From Dipylidium caninum (Eukaryota > Platyhelminthes > Cestoda > Cyclophyllidea > Dipylidiidae), in assembly GCA_017562135.1 (NCBI GenBank), contig QEYB01000936.1:310001-374000 (forward strand): DNA of 64,000 bases, written 5' to 3'. Positions within the stretch are counted from its first letter, which is position 1; each line of letters opens with the position of its first letter. The notes under the pieces are model-generated. The model was given only the letters and a program-made list of their open reading frames with translations, made no database searches and was not told the origin of the DNA. The translations under genes were made by a program, and so were the position numbers. Below are positions 36,793-46,898 of the stretch, one piece after another.

Positions 36793-36868
36793 TCCACTCC
36801 ACACTCCTCCACTCCACTCCACTCCACTCCACTCCACTCCACTCCACTCCACTACACTCCACTCCACA
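36793..36868 (+). repeat. ACTCC pentanucleotide minisatellite, left arm
   Basis: Tandem CCACT/ACTCC units, with roughly half as many in the right-arm counterpart at 40331-40378. Confidence 0.92.
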
Positions 36869-37596
36869 GTAACGCGTTGCCTCCATCATCCAGTCCACAC
36901 GACTCGAGACCTCGACGTCACGACCGCATGCCACGCCATCGATGAGGCACTGCCATCCACCTCGTCTCGCTCGTCTTCTCCCACCCGATCACTGCGTGTC
37001 CCAACCCCATGCGACCACCTCAATGACTTCTCAACAGAATCGAAGGCGTTCATTCGGACCTTCCTTCCCTTCCCCTCCCCCTTCCCTTCCCTGCGCTGCC
37101 TCTCCTGCCTCTCCTCTCTCTCCTCTCTCTCCGCCCTCTCATACACCCCACCACCTTCTCTGTGTGCCTCCCATGTGTGCTCCACACTCCTTGTGAGAGC
37201 GCAACTCACACACCATGACCTGTGTGCCCGCGGCCTCATGACACACACGCATCCGCCAATGTTGACGAGAAGTCGCGTGGTCCCACATCAACCACCAACA
37301 CGGGAGCCCTGCAGTCTCCTCACTCCCCCCATTGGCCAATGTCCTCTTTCCCCTGCCCCATCGCAAAACACACACACTTCTGACATTTCAACTATCGAAA
37401 ATCACTGCATTCATTCGAATTCCAGACAAGTGCATATTTCATATGAGGGTGACAATCACTTTCTCCATTTCACTCATGTTTCCTTCCACCGACCGAGTGG
37501 ACTCCTGAATCCGTCCGATTTCTCACACTGTGTGGCACATCCATCAGAAAGGTAGACTTAGGCAGTAGTTGACGATTTTCCAACAGGAGAGCGCAG

Positions 37597-37650
37597 TGGG
37601 GTGGTGGTGGGGTGGGGTGGGGTGGGGTGGGTGGGGGGGGGGACGGAGGG
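37597..37650 (+). repeat. G-run tract (quadruplex-prone), left arm
   Basis: Many successive GGGG runs spaced by single T or TGG, ending in a run of about eleven G. It satisfies the four-run G-quadruplex pattern several times over. The right arm has the complementary C-rich tract at 39640-39695. Confidence 0.85.
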
Positions 37651-37930
37651 GTTGCGAAGGCTGTCCACACTTCCGGATGTGAAGAGTGTCAGAAATCATT
37701 CGTGGGTGTTTGAACAATGTCCCACTTGGCAGTCGTAAATGTCGCCAAGGGAATGGAATTGGAAGTCACTCACTCTGTCGATTGATGAATTTCAGCTTCA
37801 ATGAGTGGCTTTGGAATGTGGCAGACTACATGGGGCTTAAATCGCGTTTATCCACTCGATTTTCGCAATTATTTGCCGGAAAGACCGTTACTTCAAAGCT
37901 ACAGACATGCTCATCGAAATATTCCTTTTG

Positions 37931-39374
37931 AAAAACTTAAAAATAAAGTTAATTTAATGACCCACTTTTGCAAAATCCCTCTGAAACACAAAACCAAATC
38001 CCTTATCATCACCATCCGCGACAATTCCTCTTTTAAAGTCCTTCCAGCCGTCCCGCCTTTCGTGTAATGTACCCCACTACTTTTCCACTTTTCGCAATTT
38101 CGTCCTTCCCAGACCTAAATACACCAAATAAATATTTACTACTCCAGCGATTTATTTACATTTCCCCCCCTTTCCACCTTCACTTCAATAAATTTGATGT
38201 TATGACAGAGCAATACGGAGTTTTTACCTGATGTAATAATTGACAACTGTGACGACATTCATTTTGACACGATTTACCACATACATATGGTTGGATTTAA
38301 AGCACATGGACAATCTGAGACCTGGGAATAAAAGACATTAAAAGGGGAGAAGAAGAAGAGAAGGAGGAGGTGGTGGTGGTGGTGGTGGTGGTGGGGGGGG
38401 GAAATTCACATATCCACTGCCACTCCCCATACACACACACTGACACAGAAGAAAATAGGGGAGTTTGGGTGGCGTAAAAATCAAGGCGTATTAACCTTAT
38501 CTGAAGAGTCCGGAAATAAAGTGGCCTTTCAATTCTTCCATTTCTTTTGCCATATGACAAGGTCAAAGAACAGGTGGTTAACATGGCAACCGACAGATTG
38601 TTTAAACAAGCAACGGTGGCTGTCCATATGTTTGTGATCATAAGTCGTTGTTAATGTTGATTCAGTACACAGTAAATGTTTCCTTATTTTCCGGAGGAAA
38701 TTTTATCCTTGTACAATTCTTATTTATGGCCCTACTGGACAATTAGTTTAAAGAGAATGAGGAAAATAAGTGATGTAATTTGGTGAAGCGAAAAATGAAT
38801 CGACATTCCTGCTTCATCAATGGTGGGAGTTGAAATTTTAATTAAATCCTTCTGCTTATGCACTGTTTTTATAACTTAGGAAGAGACACATCATCCCTTG
38901 GTCACAGGTTTATCAGTTCGGCCAAAGCGAAAAAATGCACAGTTAAAGAGGTGCGAAGGAGGGAAACTTCCTCTCAAAGAAGATTCTCTCTCTCGGACAG
39001 TGAAAGTGTTAACAGAAAACTGGAAAAATTTATCATTTTAAGGGTCATTTTACTCTTCTCCTGAATACGCAGTCAATTGAGACAGGCCATCACGGAGAGG
39101 GAAATGCTCTTGACAGGTAGTGAAGGAGACTTTGGGAGCGGACAGGGGATAATTAATGGGAAAACACATCCAAGACGACCACAGTTAATTTCCCACCGGA
39201 TGTTTAATGTCATCACGTAACGCGATGGAATGAAATGTTAGAAGTTTGCATTCCAAATCGTGGAGAGAGGTGGCATGAAAGCGGATTGTGCTAGAAACTA
39301 TCTAGCTAACGCAGTTTGAACCGCGTTGAACAATGCAGAATGGGTGGGTATGGCGGATCCCCACCTTGGGCAGC
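37931..39374. other. Unique spacer between the inverted-repeat arms
   Basis: About 1.44 kb with no supported gene. It includes a (GGT)n-poly(G) tract at 38368-38401 with adjacent purine-rich sequence, TAATTA-type motifs near 38838 and 39151, and otherwise unremarkable AT-rich sequence. Confidence 0.5.
38368..38401 (+). repeat. (GGT)n / poly-G tract
   Basis: About nine GGT units followed by a run of nine G. It is in the spacer only and so not part of the mirrored structure. Confidence 0.85.
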
Positions 39375-40529
39375 AGGGGTAGTTCGACGAGCATGTATGT
39401 AACTTTGGGGTAATGGGCCTTCCGGTCGAGAAGGGGATTGACTAATTACTGCGTGGACTGAGTAAATAAGCGGGCATTTAAGCCTCGTGGAGTCTGCCAC
39501 ATCCACAGGGAGTGAGTGGCTACCAATTCCATTCCCTTGGCGACATTTACGACTGCCAAGTGGGACATTGTTCAAACACCCACGAATGATTTCTGACACT
39601 CTTCACATCCGGAAGTGTGGTCAGCCTTCGCAAACCCTCCGTCCCCCCCCCATTCCACCCCACCCCACCCCACCACCACCCCACTGCGCTCTCCTGTTAG
39701 AAAATCGTCAACTACTGCCTAAGTCTACCTTTCTGATGGATGTGCCACACAGTGTGAGAAATCGGACGGATTCAGGAGTCCACTCGGTCGGTGGAAGGAA
39801 ACATGAGTGAAATGGAGAAAGTGATTGTCACCCTCATATGAAATATGCACTTGTCTGGAATTCGAATGAATGCAGTGATTTTCGATAGTTGAAATGTCAG
39901 AAGTGTGTGTGTTTTGCGATGGGGCAGGGGAAAGAGGACATTGGCCAATGGGGGGAGTGAGGAGACTGCAGGGCTCCCGTGTTGGTGGTTGATGTGGGAC
40001 CACGCGACTTCTCGTCAACATTGGCGGATGCGTGTGTGTCATGAGGCCGCGGGCACACAGGTCATGGTGTGTGAGTTGCGCTCTCACACGGAGTGTGGAG
40101 CACACATGGGAGGCACACAGAGAAGGATGGGGAAGGAAGGTCCGAATGAACGCCTTCGATTCTGTTGAGAAGTCATTGAGGTGGTCGCATGGGGTTGGGA
40201 CACGCAGTGATCGGGTGGGAGAAGACGAGCGAGACGAGGTGGATGGCAGTGCCTCATCGATGGCGTGGCATGCGGTCGTGACGTGGAGGTCTCGAGTCGT
40301 GTGGACTGGATGATGGAGGCAACGCGTTACTGTGGAGTGGAGTGGAGTGGAGTGGAGTGGAGTGGAGTGGAGGAGTGTGCGGGTGGGTGTTGGTGAGTAG
40401 TTAGGTGGGTGCGTGGGTGGGTGGGTTGGTGGCGGTGTGAGTGAATGTGTGAAGGCTCAGATGAGTGGATGATTGGGGACGATGATTGGAGTGAAGAGGA
40501 TGAATGATCACGCAACGGTCATTTGTTGC

Positions 40530-40575
<46 letters not shown>

Positions 40576-41492
40576 CCCGGCAACAGTGAAAGCGTTGATC
40601 GGCGACTTCAAAGCCATGGATGCGATAAGCAGTGCGTCATGACGAAGTGGAGAATGGCAGCAATGACAGGGCTGTTTCAGGTGGTGGCGATAGCCTCGTT
40701 GGTTTTGCCTCGTTGCTTTTGCGTCGGTAATGGGATGGGATTTGGGAAGAGGTGGAAGAACTCAATCGTCTTTCAACTCGTCAGGAGAAGGCGTTTTCTC
40801 TCACCTTCTCTCTCTCTCTCTGTCTCTCTCTCTCTGTCTGTCTCTCTGCACCTTCCATCCCCTTTCTTCCCTCACCTTTCCTTCCCTCTCATTCCTTTGT
40901 TTTCACTCCCACCCTCCCTCCCTCCCTCCGTCAGCCGTCCGTCCGTCCGTCCGTCCGTCCGTCTGTCCGTGCGTCGCTCGGTGTCTGTCCTCCTCTCCAC
41001 CTCCATCCATCCTTTTGATACCGTTTGGTTGTTGTTGGTCATGTGGTTTTGTTCTCCTCCCCATACTCTCCATACTCCTGTCACTACCGATAGCGACAGA
41101 TGCAAAGACTTTTTCCTCCTCCTCCTCTTTCTACTTACCCTTCTCCTCACTATCTCCGACGTCACCATAATCATCACAAGCGTAATAATACTAATGGGAA
41201 TAATGATAATCCTCTCCAAAAGCAGCTACAGTGGACGCCAATGAGGAAGATGAATTATAAAGACGAACAAGGGAAGAATAACCCGAGGAATGGGTGTAGC
41301 CGTTCCGTCTGTTGTTCATCGAGCGTCAACTAAGCATTATCAGGGTGTGAGAGAGAATAGTTGCCATCCATCCGGAGAAATGCATGCCTCTGTTAAGTGT
41401 TTGCACCCGACTCATATTGAGAGCGATTTTTTTGCTGCCCTTGGGCTTAGAGTACGTCCATGAATTTGCCAACATGTGTCATGAGTCACGGC
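39375..41492 (-). repeat. Right arm of the giant inverted repeat
   Basis: Reverse complement of about 35625-37930. The near-identical core runs about 39510-41228, with weaker similarity outside it and a well-conserved outer block at about 41310-41395. The same microsatellites appear in complementary form: C-run tract 39640-39695, GGAGT units 40331-40378, (CT)n at 40539-40570 and 40813-40850, CGTC units about 40936-40970. Copy numbers differ from those in the left arm. The 246-codon open frame 40504-41244 is largely translated (CT)n and CGTC repeats and is not credible as a gene. Confidence 0.93.
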
Positions 41493-44400
41493 CTTCTATT
41501 CACCATGCGCGACTAACACAATTTTTAATTGAACTGCCGGCATAGACTGCATCTCATTAGCTTTTCATCAGTGTACCCTCTGGCTCACAACCTTAGAATG
41601 CTAATTTCAGTGTCACTCGTGCCCTACTCCCCTCACAAGGGTGACCGGTCTTCTGTTTTCAACCAGTGGATTTGATTGGCGCAACCTGGTGTGAGTAATC
41701 TTGGACTAATCAAAATCAAGCCGTCTGCCTTCCACGGGGCCTACACAGCAGTCGGACTTGAGCTTTTTTTCATTTTTACAACATCATAATTAGTATTATT
41801 TCCCCGCTGTTGGCGTTTCCTCCCCTGAATTCACTCTGCCTCTTCTGAATCCATCCATTTCCGCTGCGTTATGGGCGACGTAAGACCTCACTTCTGAGCA
41901 GGGGAGAGCCAATTATTGACTTATTTAAGTGGTGGGTGCCAACGCCATATCCTCGTTTTTTGCTCCTCTCCAAGACAACTAAGGATACTTCAACTTCCAT
42001 CACCACCGCTGTCCCCCCAGGCTTTACGTCCTCCCAACTAAAAATCACTTAAGACATCAACCACAGCGGTAAACAAGCATTAGGGAAGGCTATGTCGGAG
42101 GAAATAAGGCCAACTTTGGCGAACCCGGTGATATAGGTCCTATTTTTATCAATTAAGGCCTAATTGATCTAATCTAGGATCGCGGAACTCGCTGGGATGG
42201 AATGTAGGAAGGAAGCAAGAATGCCGGCGAGGTGGATGATGCGATACGGGATACTAGGTGTCTGCATTGAAGCCCATGGAGGGATCTCAGTCTTTAGGGG
42301 CTTCGTTTGTGCCCCTTTGGTTAGTTACCAAGATGAGCGCTGGTTTTTCTCGAATTCCGAAGTGAGAAAGTCCACACAAGTGGGTTTCCATGTGTATCCT
42401 CGCATCATGGAAATAGTTACTCCTCTTGAACCCTACAATTTTCCACGCGATAACTTACACTATGGTAAAATAAGGTTTTCATCCGTACACATTAGAACAA
42501 AGGAAGAAATGGACTTTTAGCAATGTAGATGATAGCGAAGTCTCATTGAATTGTTGACACTACCTCGCAATTCATATGGACCAAGTGTCGACTCTCAAGC
42601 CATCGTCGATGAATGAACCTGGCGGATCAATTAGTTGCTCATTAAAGCATGAGAAAACAGCATGAAAGAGTCACTTCCGCCACCGTCTCCTGCCTGCCTT
42701 CCGCTCTGCTACCAGCCCGGTCCGGTCCGACTGTTCCCCCCTCCCTCCCTCTCTCCCCCCTGCCTGCATGCCTGCCTCCCACCCTACCTCCTCCAACTAA
42801 TTACACGGGCAAGGAAGGGGTAAGTGGAGTGGGACTGAGGGACAAGGGATAGGGGATATTAGAGCCGCCTAATTACGTTGGGAGGAAGTCCATCAATATG
42901 GAAATGTAGTCATTCGATAGCCCTATCCTCTTCTTCTTCGTACTTTTCTCCGCCATTTCCTTCCTGCCGCCACCACCATCCACTCAACACTCACCTCTGC
43001 CCTCGTCACCATTTGGTTTTCTCCCTTCTTCAACCTCTCTTCTAGTCCAGAAGGCCCTTGTTACGTTACTATTTTCCATCATTTAATGTCCTGTAACTTC
43101 GACTCAGTTTGGTAACATCGGGTAAGCATCTGCCACCTCGCTTCTTCAACTTCTCTGTTGCTGATGGATAAAGGATCTGGCATTTATGAGTTAAAGGGGT
43201 GGTGTGCCAGAGAGAAAGAGCGAGGCCTCTACCCCTCAACCTGGATGGCAAAAATAGGACTCCCGTGTTTCAAACACAACAACGAATTGTCTCAAAGCCA
43301 CGCGTACGCGCTAGCTCATGCGCACCCAACTTTGTACCTTAATGCAAGCAATAGAACTTCGAAAATCAGATTAACCAATCAGGGTGATCCTGAGGGGGTA
43401 CGGGGTCCTGATTGGTCAAAAAATCGATTGTTTCAGCGTATTGAGTGTGTGGGGGGCAAGCGCTCTGAAGGGGGCGGGGCGGGACATAGAGAAAAAGCAT
43501 AACCACGCGTTCAAAATCTTAACCACGCCTGCAAAAAACTTTCTGAGTTAACAGAGTATATTAGAAATACTAATGAGAGGAAGAGAAAATGAGAGGATGG
43601 TTTAAAAGTGACGATACCGCCGGCGACATTGTGTTCAGTCTAATTGGCGCGCAACAGGTGCCGCTTCAACTGTGTGATAATTAGCCTCTGTAAAATGTGC
43701 CTGTCGCCCGGTCTTTTTTTCAGAATAGGTGGTTGTTTGGCCAGGCAGAAAAAAAAGAAAATACAGAAAAGAGGAAGGAAAAACACCGACCTTGAGTCCC
43801 AATTAACTCCAAACCCGCTTTATCTAACCAAGGGGTGAGATGGGGAAGCTGCAACCGGTTCATATTCCGGAATGCCGCCTACTTTTCTTCCATGTTGAGA
43901 AGTTTTTTTTTCGGTGGTCAAGAGAAGCACTCAGGTCAACCAGACCACATTATTACCAATTATGGCGAGAGTTATGAAAAAAATTGTGGATATGCACATT
44001 GGCCACAAAAGCCACCCATAACCGGCGAAATTGGAAATTGCCATATAGCTACTTTTCCAAAATTGTCCACTCTCATTTGGCTACACCACGTGGTTTTAGT
44101 CACACTTTAGAGAGGAACTTGAGTAAAATCTGAATCAAGAGGGTCAAAATCAGTGCAAATGTGTCCATTTATTTGATTGGTGAGCGCTTCACATTTAAAT
44201 GCGATTGGTCAAATTTGGGTGTGGGGAAGAAATATCCAATTATTACGCCAATACATCATCATATAAAACAATGTCATAAAGAACTACTCCCCTGTGTACG
44301 TGGCACATTGTTTTAATTTCGTTGCGACTAAGCGACTCAAGATGGGGGCATGTGTGCCTGTGCACCTTTTCAGTGCTTCGGTAGTCACCAGTGTGGAACG

Positions 44401-44881
44401 ACTACTACTAATAATACTAACTTCTCCGTTCGTTGATTAATTTAAACTTCTGAATCCTACTTTAAAAATGATGAATCTGGAGATACCGGTGCCTAGGCAA
44501 TTCAATTTACCTACAATTGGGCAAAAAATTCCCAGCCATTTGGAGCCAAAATGTCGAGAATCCGACTCTCAGGTCACCTCCCCCAAGGTAGTCGAGAAAA
44601 CGGGAATGACGAAAGACACAAAATGAATTGTCCAAAGGAGATTATTTCTTTGGTTTAATTGACCATAATCCCGCGAAATGGGTCAGTGCGTCGCCTCATT
44701 CAAAGGAGATCCCGCGCAAATGTTGCAATATACGTGTTCATACTCCTCACCTTGCACATATCTTCTCGGAAGCGGGCTCCACAGTCTGCAAAATGGAGGG
44801 CAAAAGGGGGCACGAAAGAAGGAATTTATTGCGGTGAGGGAAGCGGAGAAGCAAAATATATTTGAAAATTGTAATTATCAA
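41493..44881. other. Gene-free interval with TAATTA motifs
   Basis: About 3.4 kb. No exon with splice support is visible. It continues the style of the 28-35 kb interval, with TAATTA/CTAATT motifs near 41789, 42150-42172, 42629, 42797, 42869, 43680 and 43801, and CT-rich low-complexity tracts at 42725-42795. The minus-strand gene that follows ends at 44882. Confidence 0.4.
44825..44830 (-). terminator. Poly(A) signal candidate of the 45-kb minus-strand gene
   Basis: TTTATT on plus (AATAAA on minus) about 50 bases past the stop codon of the small gene. Confidence 0.5.
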
Positions 44882-45639
44882 CTAACCCGACTTTACCCAA
44901 TCGTAGAAGACTTTCTTATTTGGAAATTGGGAGATTCTAAATCCACCCGGTTTGGCCTCATAGGCACGAATCATAGCCACCTGAATAGTGTCCACAATAT
45001 TTGGTACTGCTCCACATTTCTCCATGTCAAAAGTGATAGCCGATGCTGGCATCTGACAATAATTCTCACTACGCACCAATTCCGTGAAAAGCAACGCTGT
45101 TCCGACTAGGAAAATATAATAAGTTGAAATATGGACACGAAATGGTGGTTATAGTACTATGAGGCTATGGTAAATGTAGTCTGGCGAAACCATACTTGGA
45201 GGAGGAATTAGCCTAATTCGGCACTAAATGGCATTTGACAAGTATCACTGGGATGAGGAAAATTTGCTGTGGAATAGTAACTTACAACATCCAATCAGAA
45301 GTGGCTTCAGCATAGGAATAATCATAATGTCTGAATTCTCCAGAAAATCCGTTTCCATGAAGCCCTGATCGCTGTAGATGAAGCGTCTAGCATCAGCCTC
45401 ATCGGAGAAGTAGAATAATCCCATACCGAAGTTGAGGAGCGGCTGGCTCTCACAAGGAGGCACGCGTTCAGCCTGGAGTGAGTGGAAGAGTCAGTTTGAC
45501 AATGGTCACCTACGTCGTTTGATATACCAATGTAAAGCCCTCTATAGCCCTTTTCCAAGACACTCCGAGCTTTGTATATGGCATTGCGCAGTGTGTAGAG
45601 GTCCTGAATGCGGACACGGATGAGAACGAGACAAGGCAT
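44882..45639 (-). CDS. Small uncharacterised protein, ferredoxin-like repeat suspected
   Basis: I do not recognise the family. Three exons close in phase: 45639-45514, 45472-45286 and 45105-44882, encoding about 178 residues. The product starts MPCLVLIRVRIQDLYTLRNA, a beta strand then a helix, followed by a strand (GLYIGISND). The middle contains LLNFGMGLFYFSDEADARRF, again strand then helix, then a strand SDIMIIPMLKP. The last third contains TALLFTELVRSENYCQ and a helix-rich end YEAKPGGFRISQFPNKKVFY. The beta-alpha-beta rhythm, with a FYFSDEADARRF helix start, resembles dimeric alpha/beta-barrel proteins (DUF1330/EthD-like). This is a fold guess, not a homology call. No signal peptide or membrane segment. 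It probably shares a divergent promoter with DCP1. Confidence 0.7.
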
Positions 45640-46898
45640 CGCAAGTAGTGCGTTCAGGCAGGGCCAGCCTCAGAACCTCACTTTACTGCTTCAAATCTCC
45701 GGTGGTCGATGGTTTCCCAATCGATAGGGGCACGTGAGAAAAATGTGACAGCACGACACTGTTGTTGTGTGAAAAGAAGCCATAGTGCCTCCTTCATAAA
45801 GTAAAATCATTCTATTGTTGAGTTACTCCATACCTTATTTTACTAACCGGCTGGAATAGCTGTATCCTCGGGATTTTGCAAACTATACTTTTGATACGGA
45901 AGATAACTATGGTCTGCATGAAGGATTCAAAATTGCGGAACACTATGGGAATAAGAAGGTGCTTTGAAGATTCAGAAGTGCGGTGAGTGGTGAAAAACCG
46001 GCCTACTTAACGTCACGATGACAGTTACAATATTTGAAAGTTATGCTCGATCATTTGTAATAATGTATGAGCACTGAGAACCAACCAGAGCAACAGAAAT
46101 TACGAGGCATATTTTTCAGTCTTCCGCAAATACTGACTGCAGATGGGAAGGAACTTGCTGTGAAACACTAACTACCTGTCCGTATTACATGGTGATAAAA
46201 AAAAGTTCAGATACAAATCGGAAGAGTTATATCCAAAAATAGAGCAATTTAAGTCATTCGAGAGAAATAATTTTTCAGAGACTTTCAACTTCTATTGTCT
46301 AGCTTGGTATGCTTTTAAGTCCGCAGCTAGTAAGCTAAAGACGGCGCGAAAAGCCCGGGGCGACCGGCGTAATTTTCATAAGTGTGCAAGCTTGTCGGAG
46401 TGAGAGACCCGTGTGGAAATAAGCAATTAAAGGAAGTGTCATTAAGAAGAAGAGTCTTGATGTGTGTGCGGAATACATGAAAATTGCTTACGAGCAATTT
46501 TCTTATTAAAGTGTATACGCAGTCAATAAATATTTCAGACTCCAATAGAAGTATATCTTTTAGAAACGTTCGGAGAATGTTGAGTTGAGTCAAAATAAGG
46601 TCGATGATAAGTTAAAACAATTTGGCACATATCCAAGGACTTAGGAGGAGAACTCTCAGTGTTAAAAATCTGCCTTGACAAGTCGAAATCCCATACAATA
46701 TTTATCCCTATACACAAAAGTTTGTCGAAACTAACTACAACTATTCTATAAAATTGTTAAATAATAAATTTAAATGTATCTGTTTTCCTACTTTAAAGCT
46801 AAAAATAGCCTTCTTCTAAGTCTTAAATCTAATATTTGTTTGAAAGGTTGAAACATTACTCCTGGAATTTCGAGACTCATTTGAGGCTTGCATAAAGG
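45640..46898. promoter_or_regulatory. Divergent intergenic region upstream of DCP1 and the small gene
   Basis: About 1.26 kb between oppositely oriented starts. No coding exon supported. The part nearest DCP1 (46720-46850) is AT-rich. Confidence 0.4.

Larger units (their letters stand above)
35625..37930 (+). repeat. Left arm of a giant inverted repeat
   Basis: The arm is matched in reverse complement by about 39375-41492. The match begins at GTGACTCATGACA (35630) and is patchy to about 35925, with a well-conserved block at 35720-35820. It is nearly identical from CTGCTTTTGGAGAGG (about 35926) to about 37770 (GAATGGAATTGG), then decays again to roughly 37930. The core is full of simple repeats: TATGGAGAG units near 36079-36115, GACG units 36207-36233, GGGA units 36240-36256, (GA)n at 36324-36357 and 36590-36622, ACTCC units 36793-36868, and a G-run block 37597-37650. 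Compared with the other arm it carries an extra CT-rich stretch of about 80 bases near 37075-37155. No convincing gene lies within it. Confidence 0.93.

Noticed and set aside
40504..41244. A 246-codon plus-strand open frame in the right palindrome arm (and its partner 36152-36691 in the left arm)
   Set aside because: Most of the product is Ser-Leu, Val-Arg-Pro-Ser and similar runs, which are translated (CT)n and CGTC repeats. The left copy differs in frame and length, and no splice signals or known domain support it.
36590..41492. CRISPR array or satellite array interpretation of the 36-41 kb repeats
   Set aside because: The repeats are microsatellites without unique spacers, arranged as an inverted duplication in a eukaryotic genome.
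42197..42520. A 107-codon plus-strand open frame
   Set aside because: No motif and no splice signals. It sits in the gene-poor interval and looks like chance.
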